DNA of 64,000 nt from Pyropia haitanensis (taxonomy: Eukaryota; Rhodophyta; Bangiophyceae; Bangiales; Bangiaceae). Below are positions 45,801 to 54,917 of this stretch, piece by piece. The notes below the pieces were generated by a model that made no database searches, was not told where the DNA came from, and worked only from the letters and a program-made list of their open reading frames with translations. Position numbers and translations under genes: made by a program. Position 1 is the first letter of the stretch, and each line of letters starts with the position of its first letter. The stretch is from the NCBI GenBank assembly GCA_008729055.1, contig SDUX01000008.1:3807756-3871755 (forward strand), written 5' to 3'.

Positions 45801-46699
45801 GCGCCTTGGCCATGATGGCCACCGTCCAGGCGGCCCTCCCCGCCCCTGTCTTGCCGGCGCTCGAGGTTCCCGCCTGCCGCGTCATCCAGTATCCCGTTCG
45901 CCAGACGGTTGTGAGCCGCATTGCGAGCCCGAAGCCTGAGGACCCGAACTCGGCGGTGCAGGTGGTGTACCAGCTGGGCCTGGGCGGCGACCCCGCCGCG
46001 GACGTGACGTTGAGCTTGCTGGCCCGCATGCTGTCGGACCGGGTCTTTACCGTCCTCCGTACGGAGCAGCAGTTGGGATACGACGTCTCCTCCTGGTCGC
46101 AGTGCTGCTCAGGCGTCAATGGCCTGTGCGTGGCGGTGCAGTCACCGTCCGCGTCACCTGAGACTGTGGCCGCGCGTATCCAGGCGTGCCTCGACGACTT
46201 TGGCGCCGTCACCCTCCCCGCCATGGACCCCACGCCGTTCAAGGTCGCCCTCACCGCGGCGCTGCGGGAGCCTGACAAGCAGCTGTGGACGCAGACGCAG
46301 CGGTACCTGGGCGAGATTGCAAACCATACCTACCACTATGGCCGGCGGGAGGTGGAGGCCACCGCGCTCGAGGGCGTCGGTACCCCGGCGCTATGCCGGC
46401 TGTGGGCAACTTACCTCGCCGCCGACGCGCCGCAGCGGCGGATGCTCGTGTCGGCGGTGCACCCGCCGACGCGGCCACCGGAGCGGTCGGCGGCAGAGGA
46501 GCGGGCGGCGGGGGGTGGCGGGGCGGGCAGCGGCGGGGGGGGCGCCGCCGATGGCGGCGAGGACGGCCAGCGGCCTCCCCTTGTGCTCGCCGACGTGGCG
46601 GCGCACCCCGGCGCGGTGCGCGCGTTCCGCAACTCGCGGCCGCTCTACCCCGTGTACGGTTACTTCCAGGTGGGGCCGTCGTCGGAGCCAGATGCCTGA
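42821..46699 (+). CDS. M16 metalloprotease, insulysin/nardilysin type (left copy)
   Basis: 1,292 residues from ATG 42821. An in-frame ATG at 42653 would add a Pro/Ala-rich 56-residue leader, but that leader is frameshifted in the other copy. The zinc motif HFCEH lies at residues 55-59 with catalytic Glu58; the third ligand is Glu291 in EVQAVESEF. The substrate-anchoring RTEQQLGY motif is present near the C-terminus, as in insulin-degrading enzyme. A low-complexity Ala/Pro/Glu insertion of about 150 residues (about 105-255, with PAEAA repeats) separates the zinc motif from Glu291; nardilysin has an acidic insertion in the comparable place. A second repeat block (EEASPAPP units) lies near 690-720 between the middle domains. 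Family members degrade peptides. No clear targeting signal was seen. Compared with the right copy, residues encoded at 45225-45410 and 45528-45650 are diverged and less family-like. Confidence 0.9.
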   Translation: MEQSPLDDREYRRVTLPNGLRVLLVADAIADRAAACMSVGVGSRSDPDDLPGLAHFCEHMLFLGTAKYPDEASYGAFIKAHGGWQNASTSAESTDYYFSVMVDKVGGAEGGEGGGVAAPAADVARVEGSSTTDAPAKGTPAEGVTAIGTPAMGSPANGAASGAVPSKVVSAEAVPTETARAEAAPAQATRAEVTPAEAAPAEAAPAEAAPAEAVPTDAAPADDAPTAPTPVAAAPARTSDTAPVAAATPSPPVPPGLAPYHEALDRFAQFFIAPLFTPSATAREVQAVESEFRNDLLRDGSRRCQVLRLAAAPGHPVRKCGIGNAASLWDKPTAAGVDVRAALLEFHGRHYSANRMTLALVAPAPLNTLAAWAEALFGDIPNTHAPVAADAYAGLCPYGPAETGRRLHVVPIEEHRWLSLFWVVPPFASTYLTDPVGYIAHRLNYEGPGSLLSALRARGWASYVSASCFESATHWQTVQVWVDLTQAGAAAPALDAVIESIFAYLRLLEKEGVTARTYQDAADIARLYWTYREREEPSPLAQKLARRMHYLPYEHLCTGASLYMEYDESLILDTLRLLTPAAAVIMVVDPAFKGTTDLVEEWYGTAYSMARIPDATLTAWATAAPWPELAVGPPNAFIPTDLALVCDALDGAAAGGGQPATTGMPAVPTRVPGPSAVSEEASPEPAEEASPAPPEEASPAPPDEASPALSEEASLASPADCNGDAGATDVAASGDPPSAPSPHAEAEATPAAPPEWESPLLPPVVSSADTTLSEHPVVLRDDASLRLHYKLDRTFRRPKAYVFVNLLTPAVDASTRSWVLAVLVTRVLADDLTEETSDAADAGLGFHVAPTTGGLCLSLWGYTHKLPLLLRVVVERLARFRADPARFARVKEVLHRGYKNVLKMEPLDHASTTVSMLTYTSSSHLTDLLNVFGDGPTKVSPQPAPGAVKGEGETPPSISPPPPSPTEVEAFVASLWRGGLFIEALVTGNVSPEGALAMMATVQAALPAPVLPALEVPACRVIQYPVRQTVVSRIASPKPEDPNSAVQVVYQLGLGGDPAADVTLSLLARMLSDRVFTVLRTEQQLGYDVSSWSQCCSGVNGLCVAVQSPSASPETVAARIQACLDDFGAVTLPAMDPTPFKVALTAALREPDKQLWTQTQRYLGEIANHTYHYGRREVEATALEGVGTPALCRLWATYLAADAPQRRMLVSAVHPPTRPPERSAAEERAAGGGGAGSGGGGAADGGEDGQRPPLVLADVAAHPGAVRAFRNSRPLYPVYGYFQVGPSSEPDA
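43330..43480. repeat. 15-bp coding repeat in the M16 insertion
   Basis: Units of the form GCCGAGGCTGCCCCC encode PAEAA-type pentapeptides in the insertion between the zinc motif and the third ligand. A matching tract lies in the other arm near 58140-58290. Confidence 0.7.
44860..44960. repeat. 24-bp coding repeat in the M16 linker
   Basis: Units of GAGGAGGCCAGCCCGGCACC plus four bases encode EEASPAPP-like octapeptides. The tract is conserved in the other arm near 56660-56760. Confidence 0.7.
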
Positions 46700-48619
46700 G
46701 TGAGGGGCGGGGGTGGGGGTGGGGGGCGTGTGAGGGTGGGGGGAGGGAGTGTCGTTGGAGGTGTGGCGCAGGCGGTACCGCCCGCGGGCGATGTCGCCTG
46801 CGCCACGCGACTCTGCTTGTGCCTTGTGCTGGCGTGTGCCCCATACCTTTTGTTTGTTTTTTTTTGCATGTTGGGTTGCTTTGCCTGCGTTTCTACTCAA
46901 TTTTTTTCCAACTGTCCCTCTGCCACCGCTCCCCCCTGCTGCGCACCTTGCCTCCCATCACCCATCCCCCCCGCATCCCCCATTCCCCCGTCCCCGTCCC
47001 CCCATGTTGCCTCCCCCCCCTGTTCCCGAGCTTCCCCCGATGTACCCACCGAGCCACCTGCAGCGGCGGTGGCGGCCGCCCCTCGTCCGTCCCCTCATGG
47101 ACGCACGCGTGGCCCCATGGTGCGGTCACGTCCACTGCTGGTGCGGGGGGGAAGGGGCGGGCAGCGGGGTCTGTCCTCGCCCCTTCCCCCCCCCACTTCG
47201 TCGCCTGCTCCTTCTCCACTTCCTCCCTCCCGGGCCGGCCGCCCGTCGACGGGTCGGCGCCGGGCGCTGCCGCGACCGCTCTGGGAGGGCGGGCGGGGGC
47301 TGTGGGGGGGATATGTCTGGGGGGTGGTGACGGGACGGACGCCCGCGGCGCGCCGCCTCACACACCGCCGCCGATGCGGCACCCGCCGCGGCTGGGAGCG
47401 GACAGGCGCGGCTGCCGCACGGTCGGCGGCGGTCGGCTGAGGGTGAGGCAGCGGCGGTGGCCGTCTGGACGGAGGAGCGGCGGGGTGGGGGCGTCGGTCG
47501 CACTCCCCTCGGTGGGGCCGGCGGCCGTCCCTGGGGAGCCCACCAGCTGGGATATCCGCTGCCTCCGTCTTCCTTCCCCAACCGGTTGGCAGTCCGTCCA
47601 AGCTGCACGGCGGGGAGGCCACCTCTGGACGAAACACAACGCTGGAGGACGCCGCCGTGGCCTGCCGCCGCCCCACGTCACAGGCACTCACCCGCCCCTG
47701 TCGGCTCGATGCGGGGCAAGGGGAGCAGGTGGTAGTACCCTGCGGGTGCCGCCACTGCCGCCATGCCACCCACTTTCCTTTCGTCCCTGCGGCCACCCGC
47801 CTCTCCCTTCCCCTTCTCGGGTTTGGCAGGAAGGCAAGTAGGAGGGGGGGCGGGGGGGGGGGGGGGGGCGCCGAGACGGCAGCGCGCTGCCGCTGCCGCT
47901 GACCGTCTGCAGCAAGCAGCCGGCTCCTCCTCCCCGCCCCCGACCGTCCCGAGTGGGGGGTTGGAGCCGGGGGCCGCCGCCAACATCGCCCCATGCCTTG
48001 CCGAAATTGCCGCCGATGCCGCCGCCGCTGCCGCCGCCGACGCCGCCGCCGCCGACGCTCACGCTGTCAACGTGCGCATCACCTGCCGGCCGTGGCGGAG
48101 CTTTCACCGTTGCAGGGAAAGGTGGGGGAGGGGGCGGGGTGACCGCGAGGCGGGTCTGCCAGGCTAACCGGGCGGCCGCGCGGCTAGCCTGGTGGCGGCT
48201 GCCCCGCACACCGCCACGGCTGGCAGCCGGGCCACGAGCGGGTGTGTGGACGGCAAGGTGTGGTCGCGCGTGTGGTGGGGGGTATGCTGCTGGCGCAAGG
48301 TGCGTGCTGTTGCTGGCAGAGGGCACGCTTGGCCGTGGAGGGGGGAGAAGAGCGAGTGAGAACGGGAAGGGCGTGCACGAGAGGGGACGGGTGGCTTGTG
48401 TCGCGTGCATCGGGAAAGGGGGATGGGAGACATGTGTGGCTGCCTGGCAGGGTGTGTCACCGTGCTCGAAGCGCTTTGCCAAGGGAACCCAAGGTCGCGT
48501 TTAGTGGACAACAATCAGACCGCCGCGGTGAGAGAAAGAGAGAAGTGCACACCACTCGCCGGCGGGCCACGTCGAGGGGTCTCACGCCGTAGCTGCCACG
48601 CCGTACACGGACTGAGCGC
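46700..48619. other. Convergent intergenic region of the left arm
   Basis: Between the M16 and poly-Asn genes. It is nearly identical to 52991-54917 in the other arm. It carries the dispersed repeat at 47035-47505, G/C runs near 47846-47870 and a GCC/GCT-rich array at 48009-48060. Frames are open on both strands without recognisable proteins. Confidence 0.45.
47035..47505 (+). repeat. Dispersed repeat, left-arm copy
   Basis: Begins GATGTACCCACCGAGCCACC and ends near GGGGGCGTCGGTCGC. It is homologous to 40235-40680 in the same orientation and to 54112-54582 in inverted orientation through the arm duplication. Confidence 0.55.
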
Positions 48620-48647
48620 TCACTTGCGGTGGCGGTTGTTCTGCTGG

Positions 48648-48694
<47 letters not shown>

Positions 48695-48812
48695 CGCGTT
48701 GTTGTCGTTGTTGTCGTTGTTGTCGTAACCCGCGTTCCAGTAGACCTTGTAGTGGCAGTAGCCCTTGCGGTCCTTGCCGGCGCGCGACGTCCGGTACAGG
48801 TTGTTCTGCTGG

Positions 48813-48850
<38 letters not shown>

Positions 48851-48962
48851 ATTGTTGTTATTGTTGTTGTTGTTGTTGTTCTCGTAGCCGAACGCATACC
48901 CGGCCGCGTACCCGTCGCCGTAAGTTGTGCCCGACGCGCGGCTGACGTACTTGTTCAGTTGG

Positions 48963-49035
<73 letters not shown>

Positions 49036-49198
49036 AGTCGTAGAAGCCCGTGGCGTAGCCCTCCTTGTACCCGTAGTAGCACGGCACGTACTTGACGTCC
49101 TCGCGGGTCGCCGCGTGGACCGACGTCGGCACGGCAGCGGCCGAGGCGACGAGGGCGGTGGCGGCGGTGGCGGCCGCGACGGTCTTGAAGAAGCCCAT
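48620..49198 (-). CDS. Secreted poly-asparagine, Tyr/Gly-rich protein (copy 2, left arm)
   Basis: 192 residues with the same plan as the gene at 961: signal peptide starting MGFFKTVAAATAATALVAS, then cores with VPCYYGYKEGYATGF, DGYAAGYAFGYEN and GYCHYKVYWNAGYDN separated by three poly-Asn tracts. It is almost identical to the right-arm copy (52421-52990), differing in three Asn codons and Thr/Ala in core 2, consistent with AAC-repeat slippage. Two Cys occur at the same places as in copy 1. Function is unknown; secretion is inferred from the signal peptide. It is convergent with the M16 gene and faces its twin head-to-head across the spacer. The upstream leader resembles copy 1 but lacks its TATA octamer. 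Confidence 0.83.
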
Positions 49199-49687
49199 GG
49201 TTGGGTGGAGAGGGTGGCCGAAGCGACGAGTAGCGGAGGCGCGGGAAGGAGGAGGGAGGAAGGCGGTGGGGGGCGGAGGGTAGGACAGAGGGAGCGGTAG
49301 AGAGGCTGGTGGGCGGGAGTGGTCGGGTGAGCAGGCGGTGGTGTGCGGATGGGGAGTGGGGATGAGCGTCTGGGAGCGGTGGTGCAGCTACCTCAAGTAC
49401 ACGCGTGGCGGCAGGCGACGGGGGCGCAGCTGCGGGTCGCGCCGAGAGAGGCCGCTGCCGGCGTCAGCTGGTGTGGCGCGCCCGACACGCGCGGCGGAGC
49501 TGCAAGCGAGGGGAACCGGCCGCCGCAGCGGGCTCGTCCCATCCCCCGCAGCGGCGGGCGCGGCCGTGGGCGGCCACCCATCGTTGGCTGGCCGCACCCA
49601 CCCCCGCTCGCGCCCAGCGGAGATGGGTGCCACCCCCGCGAGCGCAGGCCGCGGGTGGGACAAGTCACGGCTCCCTGGCGCGGTCGC

Positions 49688-51931
49688 AGGGAGCGCTGAT
49701 GCGGGGGGTGGGAGGCGATGGGCGGGCGATGGGGGCAGAAGGCGAGTGTCCACCGCGCGCGGAAGCCTGACGGTCAACACCGCTGCTGTCACCTTCAAAG
49801 AAGAGTGGGAGTAAGAGGCGCACAAAGTGGGTGCTGGAGACCGCGTGGCGTGCTGCAGTCTGGCCGCTTGCAGCCTGGCACAACCCACCGCCCCCCCAAC
49901 AGGACCACCACAACGCACGGTGAGAGATTGGGGAGCGCGGTGCCCTCTGCTGGCAGCCTATCTCCCCAGCGCCTTCAGCGCGGGACGCCCCTCCATCAGG
50001 CAGGGGCAGGTTGCAACACCGCGTGCCCGGTTGCGGGAGATCCCGGCGGCTGGCACGGCGCTCGCACAGGCACGCTTGGATGCGAGAACCCCATGCATGC
50101 ACACGACGAGCTCAGGAGTGATCGACAGCTCCGCCGCTTGGCCGGGGGAGGGTGTGACGGAAGTGAAGGGGGGGAGGGGTGGAGCTGTGGCCTCTGCCCG
50201 CTTTCCTGGTGGCTCTTCCTGCCTGCCTATGCTGCGACGGCCGCAGCCGGGCGTGCCCGGGCAGCGAAGGCCAGGTGTAGTCCACCAGTGCCAGCCGACC
50301 CGCTGGACGCGTGCGCTTGGATGATTTGGCCGCCGCCGCCAGTGGGGGGAGGGAGGTCCCGCGCCGGCTACGTCGCCACACCGAAGTCTCACAGCCTGGG
50401 GACCGACAGTCCAGCAGCAGACACGTGTGCGGGGGAATCCGAGAAGACGGCGCGCCCCCTCTGCTCGCGAGCCCGCCCTCGGTGCGTGCCTGTCATTGCT
50501 GTGCGGGGCGAGCTGACGCCGCCTGGAGGGCGTGTGGGCATGCATCCCGCGCGGCGGGGTGACGCGGTCCCCTGACAACTGACGGGGCGCGCCCTCGGTC
50601 CGGGCGCCCGACGGGTGACGGAGTGGCTGCCCCGACCGCGGCACAGGCGCACGCCGCGCGCCCTGCCACGCTTCCCCAGCTCCCGCAACCGCACGACCGA
50701 GCGACGCGGCGTCACGACGCCCGTTTCCCGTCGTGACGCATCGCCGAGGGGGGCCGCGCCGCGGTGCGCTGGCAGAACCGTCCCCCAGCTGCCGCAAGGC
50801 CATGCCATCAACCCTCGCGGCGCCAAGCCGCATGTCCCAACCGTCGATGGGCGGTGTCCCACCGGTAGGCTGATGCAGAGAAATCTCGGCAGGTGCGCCC
50901 GAAGAAGATTTTCAAGCGATTCACGGCATCAATGCGACTACAGTATCGAGCTATAATAATGCAATGTAACGTTTCACAGACAAAGAGCATATATGTGCAA
51001 TGTAGCGATCGCCAATCAGATGAAGAAAAGTCAGTCCTCGGTTGGTCCATTGCCCGTCAGTGTGGTCAATCCCCGGAGTTTCAAATTATTTGACCGTCCA
51101 ATGACTGTCGGGCGCTGCGTGATGCGCGCGTATGATTGGACGAATACATTGTCATATTTTTATATCATCTGAAAAGTAACAAAAAGAAGCATTCGTCTTG
51201 CTTTTATTGTTCTCGCTGGTCAACGTTTGCTGGGGATGCCCTCAGGCGACGTTTTAACCTTGGCAGCCCGACAGTTGCCGGGGATACCGTAGCCCAGGCT
51301 GCAATTCTCTGTCATTGTCATTGACGCAGATGCGCTGCGGGGCTACAGAGACACGCGCCGCCGCCCCAGCACGTGCGGTTCTCGCACGCGAGGACGGATG
51401 GACCGCCGCCTGATGCGGGCATGCCACGGTGGCGACGGTTGCCGGCTGCCAAGTCACGCATGCCCACCCACCAGCGCGCCGGTTCGCCGAACTCGCGACG
51501 TCTGATCACCGGGTCAGCCGGGGGGGCGGTGCGGGGCGGAGACGGGGCGCGCCCGCCTGGCTTGATGCACATGCGCATCCCGTCGGCGTCAGCACCCCCC
51601 TCCCTCCTCCTGCCCCTCCTGACACAGCGCGCGGCATCGCATGGTCATGGCCGCCGTTTTTTGACGGCCACCGGTGCACCGCGCGAACGCTCTTGATGCG
51701 ACCGCGTCTCTGACTGTGCCTTGCTGGTGTCGGGGGGGGGGGGTGGCTGTTGCCAGATCGTGCGCGGCCGTCGATCGACAGGACACGGCGGCGGGCCACA
51801 TTGCTGCCGGCGCGCGCCTCGTAGCGTGTCTACTTTCCACTGTTCTGCCGCGGTGACAGGCCCTAGGTTGGCAGACGGACATCTCCGCACATGACGGCGC
51901 TCCCCCCGCACGCCGCCCCCCCTTTCGCTGC
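49688..51931. other. Single-copy spacer of the large inverted repeat
   Basis: 2,244 bp not shared between arms. It is GC-rich to about 50880, then an AT-rich island (50881-51340), then GC-rich again. Plus-strand frames (longest 49718-50575) show no recognisable domain. It presumably carries part of the promoters of the two divergent poly-Asn genes. Confidence 0.55.
50881..51340. other. AT-rich island at the inverted-repeat centre
   Basis: Strings such as GCTATAATAATGCAATG, CATATATG and CATATTTTTATATCATCTG are unusual in this window. No terminal inverted repeat or gene was found. An inserted element, matrix-attachment-like sequence or replication-related site are all possible. Confidence 0.4.
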
Positions 51932-52420
51932 GCGACCGCGCCAGGGAGCCGTGACTTGTCCCACCCGCGGCCTGCGCTCGCGGGGGTGGCACCCATCTCC
52001 GCTGGGCGCGAGCGGGGGTGGGTGCGGCCAGCCAACGATGGGTGGCCGCCCACGGCCGCGCCCGCCGCTGCGGGGGATGGGACGAGCCCGCTGCGGCGGC
52101 CGGTTCCCCTCGCTTGCAGCTCCGCCGCGCGTGTCGGGCGCGCCACACCAGCTGACGCCGGCAGCGGCCTCTCTCGGCGCGACCCGCAGCTGCGCCCCCG
52201 TCGCCTGCCGCCACGCGTGTACTTGAGGTAGCTGCACCACCGCTCCCAGACGCTCATCCCCACTCCCCATCCGCACACCACCGCCTGCTCACCCGACCAC
52301 TCCCGCCCACCAGCCTCTCTACCGCTCCCTCTGTCCTACCCTCCGCCCCCCACCGCCTTCCTCCCTCCTCCTTCCCGCGCCTCCGCTACTCGTCGCTTCG
52401 GCCACCCTCTCCACCCAACC

Positions 52421-52583
52421 ATGGGCTTCTTCAAGACCGTCGCGGCCGCCACCGCCGCCACCGCCCTCGTCGCCTCGGCCGCTGCCGTGCCGACGTCGGT
52501 CCACGCGGCGACCCGCGAGGACGTCAAGTACGTGCCGTGCTACTACGGGTACAAGGAGGGCTACGCCACGGGCTTCTACGACT

Positions 52584-52653
<70 letters not shown>

Positions 52654-52765
52654 CCAACTGAACAAGTACGTCAGCCGCGCGTCGGGCACAGCTTACGGCG
52701 ACGGGTACGCGGCCGGGTATGCGTTCGGCTACGAGAACAACAACAACAACAACAATAACAACAAT

Positions 52766-52797
<32 letters not shown>

Positions 52798-52915
52798 CCA
52801 GCAGAACAACCTGTACCGGACGTCGCGCGCCGGCAAGGACCGCAAGGGCTACTGCCACTACAAGGTCTACTGGAACGCGGGTTACGACAACAACGACAAC
52901 AACGACAACAACGCG

Positions 52916-52962
<47 letters not shown>

Positions 52963-52990
52963 CCAGCAGAACAACCGCCACCGCAAGTGA
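52421..52990 (+). CDS. Secreted poly-asparagine, Tyr/Gly-rich protein (copy 3, right arm)
   Basis: 189 residues, the twin of the left-arm gene. Signal peptide MGFFKTVAAATAATALVASA, three poly-Asn tracts and cores with the GX3GX3G rhythm (GYKEGYATG and GYAAGYAFG), plus GYCHYKVYW. The tracts are slightly shorter than in the left copy. It ends RHRK before TGA. The upstream sequence at 52215-52310 aligns with the leader of copy 1 but reads TGTACTTGAGG where copy 1 has the TATA octamer. Extracellular or wall location is inferred; no enzymatic domain is visible. Confidence 0.83.
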
Positions 52991-54917
52991 GCGCTCAGTC
53001 CGTGTACGGCGTGGCAGCTACGGCGTGAGACCCCTCGACGTGGCCCGCCGGCGAGTGGTGTGCACTTCTCTCTTTCTCTCACCGCGGCGGTCTGATTGTT
53101 GTCCACTAAACGCGACCTTGGGTTCCCTTGGCAAAGCGCTTCGAGCACGGTGACACACCCTGCCAGGCAGCCACACATGTCTCCCATCCCCCGTTCCCGA
53201 TGCACGCGACACAAGCCACCCGTCCCCTCTCGTGCACGCCCTTCCCGCTCTCACTCGCTCTTCTCCCCCCTCCACGGCCAAGCGTGCCCTCTGCCAGCAA
53301 CAGCACGCACCTTGCGCCAGCAGCATACCCCCCACCACACGCGCGACCACACCTTGCCGTCCACACACCCGCTCGTGGCCCGGCTGCGAGCCGTGGCGGT
53401 GTGCGGGGCAGCCGCAACCAAGCTAGCCGCGCAGCCGCCCGGTTAGCCTGGCAGACCCGCCTCGCGGTCACCCCGCCCCCTCCCCCACCTTTCCCTGCAA
53501 CGGTGAAAGCTCCGCCACGGCCGGCAGGTGATGCGCACGTTGACAGCGTGAGCGTCGGCGGCGGCGGCGTCGGCGGCGGCGGCGTCGGCGGCGGCAGCGG
53601 CGGCGGCATCGGCGGCAATTTCGGCAAGGCATGGGGCGATGTTGGCGGCGGCCCCCGGCTCCAACCCCCCACTCGGGACGGTCGGGGGCGGGGAGGAGGA
53701 GCCGGCTGCTTGCTGCAGACGGTCAGCGGCAGCGGCAGCGCGCTGCCGTCTCGGCGCCCCCCCCCCCCCCCCGCCCCCCTCCTACTTGCCTTCCTGCCAA
53801 ACCCGAGAAGGGGAAGGGAGAGGCGGGTGGCCGCAGGGACGAAAGGGAAGTGGGTGGCATGGCGGCAGTGGCGGCACCCGCAGGGTACTACCACCTGCTC
53901 CCCTTGCCCCGCATCGAGCCGACAGGGGCGGGTGAGTGCCTGTGAAGTGGGGCGGCGGCAGGCCACGGCGGCGTCCTCCAGCGTTGTGTTTTGTCCAGAG
54001 GTGGCCTCCCCGCCGTGCAGCTTGGACGGACTGCCAACCGGTTGGGGAAGGAAGACGGAGGCAGCGGATATCCCAGCTGGTGGGCTCCCCAGGGACGGCC
54101 GCCGGCCCCACCGAGGGGAGTGCGACCGACGCCCCCACCCCACCGCTCCTCCGTCCAGACGGCCACCGCCGCTGCCTCACCCTCAGCCGACCGCCGCCGA
54201 CCGTGCGGCAGCCGCGCCTGTCCGCTCCCAGTCGCGGCGGGTGCCGCGTCGGCGGCGGTGTGTGAGGCGGCGCGCCGCGGGCGTCCGCCCCGTCACCACC
54301 CCCCAGACATATCCCCCCCACACCCCCCGCCCGCCCTCCCAGAGCGGTCGCGGCAGCGCCCGGCGCCGACCCGTCGATGGGCGGCCGGCCCGGGAGGAAG
54401 GAAGTGGAGAAGGAGCAGGCGACGAAGTGGGGGGGGGAAGGGGCGAGGACAGACCCCGCTGCCCGCCGCCCCTTCCCCCCCGCGCCAGCAGTGGACGTGA
54501 CCGCGCCACGCGTGCGTCCATGAGGGGACGGACGAGGGGCGGCCGCCACCGCCGCTGCAGGTGGCTCGGTGGGTACATCGGGGGAAGCTCGGGGACAGGG
54601 GGGGGAGGCAACATGGGGGGACGGGGGCAGGGGAATGGGGGATGCGGGGGGGATGGGTGATGGGAGGCAAGGTGGGCAGCAGGGAGGAGCGGTGGCGGAG
54701 AACAGTTGGAAAAAAATTGAGTAGAAACGCAGGCAAAGCAACCCAACATGCAAAAAAAAACAAACAAAAGGTATGGGGCACACGCCAGCACAAGGCACAA
54801 GCAGAGTCGCGTGGCGCAGGCGACATCGCCCGCGGGCGGTACCGCCTGCGCCACACCTCCAACGACACTCCCTCCCCCCACCCCCACACGCCTCCCACCC
54901 CCACCCCCGCCCCTCAC
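52991..54917. other. Convergent intergenic region of the right arm
   Basis: Near-identical inverted counterpart of 46700-48619, including the dispersed repeat at 54112-54582. No gene was recognised. Confidence 0.45.
54112..54582 (-). repeat. Dispersed repeat, right-arm copy
   Basis: Inverted counterpart of 47035-47505 and more distantly related to 40235-40680. Confidence 0.55.

Larger units (their letters stand above)
40930..49687 (+). repeat. Left arm of the large inverted repeat
   Basis: Pairs with 51932-60720; position sums are constant near 101,619 in the inner part. From about 42.45 kb inward the arms are almost identical, and the identity stops abruptly at 49687 after CTCCCTGGCGCGGTCGC. 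Outward of about 42.4 kb similarity falls to roughly three quarters by eye but order is kept to about 40.93 kb. The arm carries a hypothetical gene, an M16 protease gene and a poly-Asn gene. Confidence 0.88.
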
